From Gloeocapsopsis crepidinum LEGE 06123 (GTDB lineage Bacteria > Cyanobacteriota > Cyanobacteriia > Cyanobacteriales > Chroococcidiopsidaceae), in NCBI RefSeq assembly GCF_015207655.1, contig NZ_JADEWN010000017.1, positions 16,818-80,817 on the forward strand: a stretch of DNA of 64,000 bases. Reading direction: 5' to 3'. Under the pieces are notes generated by a model that saw nothing but the letters and a program-made list of their open reading frames with translations, was not told the DNA's origin and made no database searches. Below, in pieces: positions 36,358-43,910 of this stretch (the first letter of the stretch is position 1; every line of letters starts with the position of its first letter). Position numbers and translations under genes: made by a program.

Positions 36358-37071
36358 TTAATAAGCTCCTTTACGTAATAAAACAACCAAAACTGTTTGC
36401 CAAAGGATACGTAAGTCTATCCAGAAAGACCAGTTTTCTTGATAGAACAGATCCATTTGCAGCATATCGTTGAAAGTGACTTCACTACGTCCACTAACCT
36501 GCCACAATCCTGTTACGCCAGGTAACATTGTTGCTCGCTGTGACATATCATCGTTGTAGTCTTGGATTGCTAAGTAGTAGTCTCTCAACTGCAAAGGACG
36601 AGGACCTACCAAGCTCATACTGCCTTGTAATACATTAAATAGTTGTGGTAGCTCATCTAAACTTGTCCGGCGTAGGAATTTACCGACACGAGTGACACGC
36701 GGATCTTCCTTCATTTTAAATAAAACACCACCTTCAGACTCGTTATGCTGCTCAAGCTCTTTGAGTCGTTCTTCTGCATTCACCTCCATTGTGCGAAACT
36801 TCCAAATGACAAATGCTTTACCATTTCGCCCTATGCGATGCTGACGAAAGAAAATTGGTCCTTCCGAATCTAGGCGAATAAATAAGGCGATCGCTAGTAG
36901 AAGTGGACTTAAAAAAAGTACTCCTAATCCAGCACCAAGAAAATCAAGAAGTCTTTTACCGAGACATTGCAGTGTATATTGCCACGATCGCACTTGTAGA
37001 ATTGGCTCTTGATACAAAGAGCTTACACTGACTTCAGAAGTTGGACTAGGAATAAAATTTGGGGAGGACAT
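36358..37071 (-). CDS. Priming sugar-phosphate transferase (bacterial sugar transferase family)
   Basis: A 237-residue protein starting at the ATG at 37071 (GGAG 8 bases upstream; a TTG at 37083 is the alternative). One membrane segment (about 45-65, LLDFLGAGLGVLFLSPLLLAI) is followed by the catalytic domain with FFRQHRIGRNGKAFVIWKFRTM, DEDPRVTRVGKFLRRTSLDELPQLFNV-like pieces, VGPRPL and MLPGVTGLWQVSGRS. It transfers a sugar-1-phosphate to undecaprenyl phosphate, starting a repeat unit. Short type without the N-terminal four-helix or CoA-binding region, like ExoY/CpsE cores. Confidence 0.93.
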   Translation of the reverse strand: MSSPNFIPSPTSEVSVSSLYQEPILQVRSWQYTLQCLGKRLLDFLGAGLGVLFLSPLLLAIALFIRLDSEGPIFFRQHRIGRNGKAFVIWKFRTMEVNAEERLKELEQHNESEGGVLFKMKEDPRVTRVGKFLRRTSLDELPQLFNVLQGSMSLVGPRPLQLRDYYLAIQDYNDDMSQRATMLPGVTGLWQVSGRSEVTFNDMLQMDLFYQENWSFWIDLRILWQTVLVVLLRKGAY

Positions 37072-37234
37072 ACCTATCTCCAAAAAAATGCACGGTCAAT
37101 GTGTTAGAATGTACACAGGTATTCTTAATGCTCGACGTAATTGCCTGTTGTTGCCAGCTAACCTAGGTAAAGTGACTAGTCAGCAACAAGTTTAGTAGCA
37201 TCTACAAAAATTCAGACCTTAAAAGGTGAACTTG

Positions 37235-37259
37235 AGCCACTAATCCCATAGTGGCTTTT
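37235..37259. terminator. Hairpin in the gap between rfbC-like and sugar transferase genes
   Basis: AGCCACTA / TAGTGGCT with a 6-base loop, followed by TTT on the plus strand only. It sits in the otherwise empty stretch 37072-37422. No plus-strand gene precedes it, so it may be a transcript hairpin or regulatory palindrome on the minus strand. Confidence 0.35.
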
Positions 37260-37422
37260 GCTTATTGAGCTAAATTCGATATGCCTCTTGTGAAAGAGGA
37301 GATAGGAGCAGTATCCTGCGAGAGGTGAATAGTCTACTTAATCAGAAATAACGATACAGAAGCATCTAACTACTTTAGACGCCATCTAGGTCAGGAGTTT
37401 TGTAAAGAACCAAGCTTAAGCA

Positions 37423-37974
37423 TTAAGCATAGCTGCCCACAAGTAAAGAGTCTAACAAAGCCCAAGCAGCATCTTTAGCAGAAATCTCACTGACAGGTAT
37501 CGGCCAATCAATGCCCAAAACAGGGTCATCATAACGCAAGCCCCGCTCATAGCCAGGAGTGTAAAACTCACCTACTTGATAGACAACTTCCGCACCATTC
37601 GTCAGTGCTTGATACCCGTGGGCAAACATCTCTGGTACATACAACGCACGGCGATTTTGAGCAGATAACTCCACACCAATATGTTGCAAGTATGTGGGTG
37701 ATTCTGGGCGCATATCGACAATCACGTCGTAAATTGCACCAGCGATACAACGTACCAGTTTGGTTTCACACGCAGGCGCGACTTGATAGTGCATCCCGCG
37801 TAGCGTTCCTTTGTGATGATTGAACGACAAGTTGCATTGTGCCACTGTTGCTTTTAGTCCGTGTGCCGCAAATTCTTCGGCGCAGTAGGTGCGGGCAAAA
37901 AAACCACGATGATCGGGTTTTTCTTCTATGTCAATAATGTATGCACCTTTAAGTGAGGTTTCGCTAAATCGCAT
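37423..37974 (-). CDS. rfbC: dTDP-4-dehydrorhamnose 3,5-epimerase family protein
   Basis: A 183-residue cupin-type epimerase starting at the ATG at 37974 with GGAG upstream; a TTG at 37986 is the alternative. Present: DHRGFFARTY, the catalytic His in LRGMHYQ, DMRPESPTY with the Asp, VPEMFAHGYQAL and YTPGYERGLRYDDPVLGIDWP. It epimerises dTDP-4-keto-6-deoxyglucose at C3/C5 for dTDP-L-rhamnose. RmlA, RmlB and RmlD genes are not in the window. The spelling is that of the wider epimerase family rather than classic RmlC, so the sugar could also be another deoxyhexose. Confidence 0.87.
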   Translation of the reverse strand: MRFSETSLKGAYIIDIEEKPDHRGFFARTYCAEEFAAHGLKATVAQCNLSFNHHKGTLRGMHYQVAPACETKLVRCIAGAIYDVIVDMRPESPTYLQHIGVELSAQNRRALYVPEMFAHGYQALTNGAEVVYQVGEFYTPGYERGLRYDDPVLGIDWPIPVSEISAKDAAWALLDSLLVGSYA

Positions 37975-38040
37975 TATTTTCTCCAATAGAAATCTTGGTC
38001 TATTTGTTGTATTTCCAATTAGTACCTACGAGCTACCGAA

Positions 38041-39045
38041 CTAGCTAGAAGGAACATTTTCTGGATTCGATTTAACAATTCTTCTACGTTGTATTGAGAA
38101 GTAAATAGGCCATATTGCTGCTTTAATTAACTCCTTGATGAGTGCATTTTTGTAATTCAAAAACCAAATACACAAGTGGAAATAGCAACGGATTTGCTGG
38201 TATAAGCTTAAGGAAGTTGTATTGATAGAATTGATATATCCTAAAAAGACTCTGCCTTGAGGAAATATGAGTTTTCCGTTCTTAAGAGTTGGGTCAAGCC
38301 AGGTAGCACGTAAATAAGGATTTGACAATGCTTTGCTTGCACGTTGAGCATGGTTGCGATTAAAAAATAGGTACTCAGGAACTTCGTGATATTGACCAAG
38401 AAGTGCCATTTTGACGAGTAAAACCTTATCTGCTCCTGGATAGTTGCCTAATAAAGGAGTTTTTGCCAAAACATCTCGACGCATGACTCCAAATAATTGC
38501 AAACAGCGATGCGGTTTAGCAAAAGAGTCAATAATAAGATTGCGAAACCGTATATGAGGTTTTGATGAGTGTGTTAGTAAGGGATTCTCATCACAATTAG
38601 TTGGTAAAACCTCTTCGCGTTCGTTAATAAGTTTAGTCTTAGGATAAGATACAACAACTGATGGATTATTTTCAAGTATATTGACACATTTTTCTATAAA
38701 TTCTGGAGCACATAAATCATCGTGAGCAGCCCACTTAAAGTACTGACCTGTAGCTAATTCAAAGACACGGTTGAAATTATTATGTCCTCCAATGTTTTTT
38801 TCGTTTCGATAGTATTTTATTCGGCTGTCTTTAGCTACATAAGCTTCACAGATTTCCCTAGTTTTATCGGTTGATGCATTATCTGAGATAATCAGTTCAA
38901 AATTTGAATGAGTTTGTGTCAAAATTGAATTTAAAGCTTTTTCTAGTAAATCATCTCCGTTATAAACGGGTAAGCCAATGCTAACAAGTGGGTAATTACT
39001 ATCTTCTTTCACTATTGAGTTTTTGTAAGTAGTATTTAATTGCAT
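38041..39045 (-). CDS. GT2-family glycosyltransferase
   Basis: A 334-residue GT-A enzyme: PLVSIGLPVYNGDDLLEKALNSIL, ELIISDNASTDKT, NIGGHNNFNRVFE, and WAAHDDLCAPEF for the D-x-D metal site. The C-terminal 100 residues carry basic and hydrophobic segments (CIWFLNYKNALIKELIKAA) that may touch the membrane. The acceptor is unknown. It lies 67 bases from the rfbC-like gene in the same direction. Confidence 0.88.
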   Translation of the reverse strand: MQLNTTYKNSIVKEDSNYPLVSIGLPVYNGDDLLEKALNSILTQTHSNFELIISDNASTDKTREICEAYVAKDSRIKYYRNEKNIGGHNNFNRVFELATGQYFKWAAHDDLCAPEFIEKCVNILENNPSVVVSYPKTKLINEREEVLPTNCDENPLLTHSSKPHIRFRNLIIDSFAKPHRCLQLFGVMRRDVLAKTPLLGNYPGADKVLLVKMALLGQYHEVPEYLFFNRNHAQRASKALSNPYLRATWLDPTLKNGKLIFPQGRVFLGYINSINTTSLSLYQQIRCYFHLCIWFLNYKNALIKELIKAAIWPIYFSIQRRRIVKSNPENVPSS

Positions 39046-39073
39046 AAAGTCTAGAAATGCTACTATTAAAAAA

Positions 39074-39742
39074 TTATTGTTGAGGACGTAAAAAAGCTAA
39101 GTTAGTTTGGCGATCGCTAATCACTTTTAACACAGCATCGTGCCAAAAGTTGGCAATTTTATGATAGCCTTGGGCGTTAGGATGCAGTCCTATATCTAGA
39201 TCAAGCGATAGTGATGCTGTTAAGTCTTGAATACTTAAACCTCTCATATCTACAAAGTGTATTTTTTTGTCTTGAGCTACTTTAGAGGCAACAATACTAG
39301 GAATTGCTGCATTGAAATACATTGCGCGCAGACTACGAATTGCTGGCTTTGCTGCAGGATGAATAGGTGGAATTGAAGCAACAAGTAGTTGGGAGTAAGG
39401 ACAACACGCAGTAATTTTGTCGATCAGAGTACTAAAATTTTCAATCATTGTTCTGAGCGAACTTTTGCGCGTATCATTAGTACCAATCATTAATAAAATT
39501 AAGTCTGGTTGAGCTGTATTAAGCCAGTCATCAATTGATGCGGTAATCTCCTTCATTGTCCACCCAGGATGACCTTCATGAGTTTTATCTCCAAGTGTGT
39601 CAGGTCCACTGGTTCTTGAGCCAACGAACTTAACTGGTAAGGCATCAGCAACAAATTTCTGCCAGAGTTCTGGGCGGTAGCCACCACTATTTCTATCACT
39701 TGTTCCTTTCACTCCGTAGGTAACAGAGTCACCGAGAAGCAT
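39074..39742 (-). CDS. SGNH/GDSL-family hydrolase, N-terminus likely incomplete
   Basis: A 222-residue SGNH hydrolase with block I LLGDSVTYG at residues 2-10, a Gly in block II, the Asn of block III in MIGTNDTR and block V D-x-x-H (DIGLHPNAQGYH). All catalytic residues are present. The only ATG is immediately at the GDS motif, whereas relatives start earlier. The same frame is open 52 codons upstream (VDIYANDIDSDFSGD, then EKCAFIPEYNSPLKI) to a run of nine A on the plus strand, with no ATG or GTG. So the gene may be 5'-truncated or frameshifted. It may de-esterify the polysaccharide. Confidence 0.75.
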   Translation of the reverse strand: MLLGDSVTYGVKGTSDRNSGGYRPELWQKFVADALPVKFVGSRTSGPDTLGDKTHEGHPGWTMKEITASIDDWLNTAQPDLILLMIGTNDTRKSSLRTMIENFSTLIDKITACCPYSQLLVASIPPIHPAAKPAIRSLRAMYFNAAIPSIVASKVAQDKKIHFVDMRGLSIQDLTASLSLDLDIGLHPNAQGYHKIANFWHDAVLKVISDRQTNLAFLRPQQ

Positions 39743-40139
39743 AATTTTTAGCGGTGAGTTGTATTCAGGAATAAACGCACATTTTTCTTCTAAGTCAGCG
39801 ATCGCATTGCTACTTGCTAGGACATCACCACTGAAATCACTATCAATATCATTAGCATATATGTCAACCTTTACTGGGGTAAAAAAAAACGACTGAGATT
39901 ATAATTACTTTTTCTTTGTTTGTTTTTAATAGAGAGACTAATAATAGTCACTTTAATAACATGACTATAGTACAGTAGAAAAATAACTTTTGTAAAAATA
40001 GTATATTGGAGCAATCGATATAGTATTTTTTTGCTCATAAATCGTGAATAGTGTCAAATACTCAAAATTAAGTTAGGAGTAGTGCTAACAGTAATACTTC
40101 CCTTCTGTGGATATCATCCCTATGTTTATACTCAGAACT
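39743..40139 (-). other. 397-base gap with the lost N-terminal part of the SGNH gene
   Basis: From 39743 to 39898 the SGNH frame is open and protein-like but has no start codon, and it reaches a poly-A run (39881-39889). Beyond it lies AT-rich DNA with no gene. The stretch beyond 39900 should hold a promoter for the SGNH gene. Confidence 0.45.
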
Positions 40140-40895
40140 TTACGCAATAGAGCATTCTAAGTTAAATAATCTAATAAGATCTACAAAAAACTCTTTCGCT
40201 ACTGCAAAGTAAAGTTGAAAGTTAATAGCCTTATGACTCTGTTGGTGCAGTATTTTTTCACTTTTTTGTTTGCTTGATGCATGTAGTAATAGCATGGAAT
40301 TAATCACTATTCCAATACGAGCAGCAACAATTTTGAGTAACTGTACTTCGTCTATGCTAAATCGGCGCGAGTGAAACGTCCCGACATGAAAGACTCCAAC
40401 GACTTGGTTATTTATTAGTAGAGGCATACCTAACATAGACTGAAGTCCTTTATGACGTAGAATTGGGCTAAAAACGTCTACCTGAGACAAGTCATCAACA
40501 ATTGTTATCTCACGCTTAGCAGCAATCTTACCTGCAAATCCACATCCGATCGGAATTTGAATACCTGCGGCGACTTCTTCTTCCAAGCCACAAGCAGAAT
40601 GTACGACCAAATGTTGTTTGTCTTGTGAGCAGAATAATACTGCTACTGTATCTACTTTAAAGACTTGGCGAATGCAATCAAGTAGTGGATAAAGCAGATT
40701 TTGTAGTAAAGAACGAACTGGTATTTCGTTCAATGGCTGCGGAAGTAAGTCAGCTATTTCTGCTACCTCTGCTTGAATTTGAGTTGCAGTCTCCTCTAAC
40801 TCAGTTAAGGCAATGTTTAAAGAATTGGGGAGGTAGTTATTATTACTGGCGATGTTTTTATGCGAGTTCATAATTTTTGAGAAAGCAAAAAGCAT
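40140..40895 (-). CDS. GAF-domain protein
   Basis: A 251-residue protein (251 from the ATG at 40895; another ATG at 40871 is as plausible). A single GAF domain (about 60-205) shows VDTVAVLFCSQDKQHLVVHSACG, GCGFAGKIAAKREITIVDDL and LGMPLLINNQVVGVFHVG. No Cys for a bilin is obvious, and no kinase, cyclase or HTH domain follows. Some GAF-only proteins sense small molecules. It is in the minus-strand locus just after the carrier-protein/thioesterase gene (79 bases), so it might regulate the aromatic unit. Confidence 0.82.
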   Translation of the reverse strand: MLFAFSKIMNSHKNIASNNNYLPNSLNIALTELEETATQIQAEVAEIADLLPQPLNEIPVRSLLQNLLYPLLDCIRQVFKVDTVAVLFCSQDKQHLVVHSACGLEEEVAAGIQIPIGCGFAGKIAAKREITIVDDLSQVDVFSPILRHKGLQSMLGMPLLINNQVVGVFHVGTFHSRRFSIDEVQLLKIVAARIGIVINSMLLLHASSKQKSEKILHQQSHKAINFQLYFAVAKEFFVDLIRLFNLECSIA

Positions 40896-40974
40896 TGAGT
40901 GAAATTAGGCGATCGCTTTCTATGTTAATTCTCTGCCACATCAAAGCCCTGTAAAACTCCCCAACAGGTATAAA

Positions 40975-42162
40975 CTATGCTTGAGTCAACTCCTCGACAG
41001 TCACTTCAGAACGTGCTTTTTCCAAACAAGTCTCTAATGTTTTACTCAGAACCTGGATATGCGGTTCTTTGAGAATTGTCGAGTGATTGCCAGGAAGATC
41101 GTGGGCTTCTAATCCACCTTCGGCAAGATTACCCCAACCGTATTCAGGATCTTTTGTGTACCAATCATCAGGAGTAGGCATTCCTGATGGATAGTAATAC
41201 CATCCTTTGCCTGGCACTTCGGTGGCACGAAACAGCGTTAATTTACCAGCATAAGGTTGAAATGTATAGGTGCGCATTGCTTTTCTAATGCTATATCCTA
41301 CATACTTTCTGTGCCAAAAATAAGGCAAACTCCCTGCTAGTTTGAGATAAGTGCTCCAGTAAACAACGTACCATTTTCTTTCCAAACTGCGGTAAGCCAT
41401 TTTTGCTGGGTGTTTCAGCCCGAAACGCCAGAAGTTACGCCACTGCCGCGAGAACCACTCAGGTACAGTAACTTTTTTGAAACAACCTGGAACAAACGTA
41501 TCGAGTAAGCCTACAAAAGCAACTTTCTCACCTATGGCGTGTAACTGCTTTGCCATTTCAAACGCCACCACACCGCCAGAAGAGAAACCTGCTAAGTAAT
41601 AAGGACCCTCTGGTTGAACTGCGCGAATCTCTTCGATATAAGCAGCTGCCATATCCTCAATTCGGTTCAAAGGAGTTGTGAATCCATCCACTCCCCGTGC
41701 TTGCAATCCATAAAAAGGCTGATCAGCACCTAAATATTGAGCGAGATCCTGAAAAGCGAGAACATGGGCACCATTACCATGCATACAAAATAAAGGTGGT
41801 TTAGAGCCACTCGGTTGGATAGGAACCAGCGATCTAAAAGATACTGATTCAGATTCTTGACCAATGACTTCAGCGAGTTGTTCGAGTGTTGGTGCTTGAA
41901 TTAAAGTTGCTAGAGACAGCTTTTTGCCAAATGTTTGCTCAATGTGGTCGAAGAGTCGCAGCGCTCGTAGTGAGTCTCCTCCGAGATCAAAATAGTTGTC
42001 TATAATGCTAATCGGCTGAATTTCCAGCACTTGCTCCCATATTTGGGCAAGTTGAAGTTCTATAGAATTACGTGGCGCAATATAAACTTCTCCTTCTGAG
42101 TTTGGCTCTAGCTTTGAGTTTAGTTCTGTTTGGGAGACACTCATTTCTTCTACTGATTTCAT
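40975..42162 (-). CDS. Stand-alone carrier protein-thioesterase didomain
   Basis: A 395-residue protein. Residues about 28-105 are a peptidyl/acyl carrier domain with the phosphopantetheine site YFDLGGDSLRA (Ser64). Residues about 120-385 are a type I thioesterase: FCMHGNGAHVLAF, nucleophile GFSSGG (Ser194), an Asp in LLDTF and His in NHSTIL. There is no adenylation or condensation domain. In NRPS-like A-T-TE enzymes such pairs release or dimerise an aryl-thioester product. The ligase gene 105 bases upstream probably provides the activating half. A 4'-phosphopantetheinyl transferase from elsewhere would be needed. Confidence 0.9.
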   Translation of the reverse strand: MKSVEEMSVSQTELNSKLEPNSEGEVYIAPRNSIELQLAQIWEQVLEIQPISIIDNYFDLGGDSLRALRLFDHIEQTFGKKLSLATLIQAPTLEQLAEVIGQESESVSFRSLVPIQPSGSKPPLFCMHGNGAHVLAFQDLAQYLGADQPFYGLQARGVDGFTTPLNRIEDMAAAYIEEIRAVQPEGPYYLAGFSSGGVVAFEMAKQLHAIGEKVAFVGLLDTFVPGCFKKVTVPEWFSRQWRNFWRFGLKHPAKMAYRSLERKWYVVYWSTYLKLAGSLPYFWHRKYVGYSIRKAMRTYTFQPYAGKLTLFRATEVPGKGWYYYPSGMPTPDDWYTKDPEYGWGNLAEGGLEAHDLPGNHSTILKEPHIQVLSKTLETCLEKARSEVTVEELTQA

Positions 42163-42267
42163 GATTTCTCTTCAATTTGCGTAAAGACAATTAATTGCTA
42201 AGAGCCAAAAGCTCGTTTCACACCCTAAATTCATCTGCTTTGCTTCGCTACGTTGGTTCTGATTGAG

Positions 42268-43908
42268 CTAGTTGCGGTGCTTAAACAAATTACCTAAAGC
42301 TTTGAAAACACCTTTATTTGAATTATTAGTTGTAGCTGGTGTTGCGGCTGGCGCTGGTGTTTTGGCAACGGCAGTTTTGGCAGCAAAGCTTCTTGGTTTG
42401 ACTAGGGCTTCATTTGCAGCCTCGTCGCGCAGAACCCGTTTTAAGACTTTTCCCGTGGGGTTTTTGGGAATAGAATCAACAAACTTAATTGCTTTGGGTA
42501 CTTTATACGCAGCCATGCGCTCAGAACAAAAAGCAATCATTTGTTTTTCTGTTACAGTTTGATCTGGTTTAAGAACAATATTAGCTTTGACGATTTCAGT
42601 TGTTTCCAAGTTGGGAACGCCGTAAACCGCAACTTCGGCTACTGCGGGGTGTTGATACATAACGTTTTCTACTTCAGTTGGGTAGACCTTGAATCCAGCA
42701 ACATTAATCATGTCTTTGGAACGATCCACAATGTAGAAGTAGCCGTCTTCATCAATTTGACCAATATCGCCAGTATAAAACCACCCATTTTTGATCACTT
42801 CTGCGGTTTCAAAAGGACGATTCCAATAGCCCAGCATTACATTCGGACCCCGAATAATAATCTCGCCGAGATCTCCTGGTAGGGCGTCTTTGCCATCCGC
42901 ATGGACAATTTTCATCTCGACGTTTTCAATCGGCGTACCTATTGATCCGACTTTGTATTTAAAGTCATTGTTGTAGCTAGCACAGGGAGATGTTTCCGTT
43001 AGACCGTAGCCTTGATGAATTTCTAATTGATATTTATCAAACCACTTTTGGGCAACCTCTACAGGAAGAGGTGCAGCAGCTGAGAAGTAGTAGCGAATTG
43101 AACTCAAGTCATAGCCTAATGTACCCATGTTCAGAAGTAGGATGTAGACTGTCGGTACACTAAAGAACATGGTGATCTGCTCAGTGACGACCGACTTGAG
43201 AATTTTCTCTAAATCGAAATGACGATGAAGAACGATTGTGGCACAGGCGTTTAATCCAGCATTGAGAACGGCATTTTGCCCGAAGCAATGGAATAGTGGT
43301 AGGTAAAGTAAGATGCGATCTTCGGCACTCATTCCACAACAACGGTTTTGCGAGTAGCTGTTGGAAATGACATTACCGTGAGATAGAGTCGCACCTTTAG
43401 GAAAGCCTGTGGTTCCTGAAGTATAGACGATCGCAGCAGGTGCGTAACGATCCATTTCAATCGTCTTGGCATCTGGTGAAGCACTTGCCATCATCTCAGC
43501 CAAGCTTAGTCCCTTGCTGCTTTCGCCTTCTGCGATCAAGATATGTTTTAACTCAGGTAAGTCGGCTTCAGGGACATTCTCAACAAGTTCTGCGGTAGTA
43601 ACAATTGCCTTTGCACCTGAATCATTGAGAATAAAGCTAACTTCGGTGCTTTTGAGCATGGCATTCAGCGATACTGCAACCGCACCGATTTTCACTATGC
43701 CGAGATAAGCAATGATGAATTCAGGAATATTTGGCAAAAATAAAGCAATGCGATCGCCGCGATGAATATTGCGATCGCGTAACCCATTGGCGAAGCGATT
43801 TGCCAGCAAGTCGAGATCTTTGTACGTGTAAGATCTTTCTTCAAAAATGAGCGCAGTCTTATCGGGAAATAAATGATGACCGCGTTCTATATGTTGGGCA
43901 ATATTCAT
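42268..43908 (-). CDS. AMP-forming acyl/aryl ligase (4CL/FadD-like)
   Basis: A 546-residue ANL-superfamily ligase: IVYTSGTTGFPKGATLSHGN (ATP loop, about 165-184), GYGLTETSPCA, GWFYTGDIGQIDEDGYFYIVDRSKDMI and the C-terminal catalytic Lys in PKNPTGKVLKR. The length and motifs fit fatty-acyl- or 4-coumarate-CoA ligases. A C-terminal Ala/Thr/Pro linker with a basic end (KALGNLFKHR) is unusual. The ATG at 43908 lies two bases after the ammonia-lyase stop (43911), so the two genes are coupled. The likely substrate is the lyase product, loaded on CoA or on the carrier domain downstream. Confidence 0.9.
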   Translation of the reverse strand: MNIAQHIERGHHLFPDKTALIFEERSYTYKDLDLLANRFANGLRDRNIHRGDRIALFLPNIPEFIIAYLGIVKIGAVAVSLNAMLKSTEVSFILNDSGAKAIVTTAELVENVPEADLPELKHILIAEGESSKGLSLAEMMASASPDAKTIEMDRYAPAAIVYTSGTTGFPKGATLSHGNVISNSYSQNRCCGMSAEDRILLYLPLFHCFGQNAVLNAGLNACATIVLHRHFDLEKILKSVVTEQITMFFSVPTVYILLLNMGTLGYDLSSIRYYFSAAAPLPVEVAQKWFDKYQLEIHQGYGLTETSPCASYNNDFKYKVGSIGTPIENVEMKIVHADGKDALPGDLGEIIIRGPNVMLGYWNRPFETAEVIKNGWFYTGDIGQIDEDGYFYIVDRSKDMINVAGFKVYPTEVENVMYQHPAVAEVAVYGVPNLETTEIVKANIVLKPDQTVTEKQMIAFCSERMAAYKVPKAIKFVDSIPKNPTGKVLKRVLRDEAANEALVKPRSFAAKTAVAKTPAPAATPATTNNSNKGVFKALGNLFKHRN

Positions 43909-43910
43909 CA

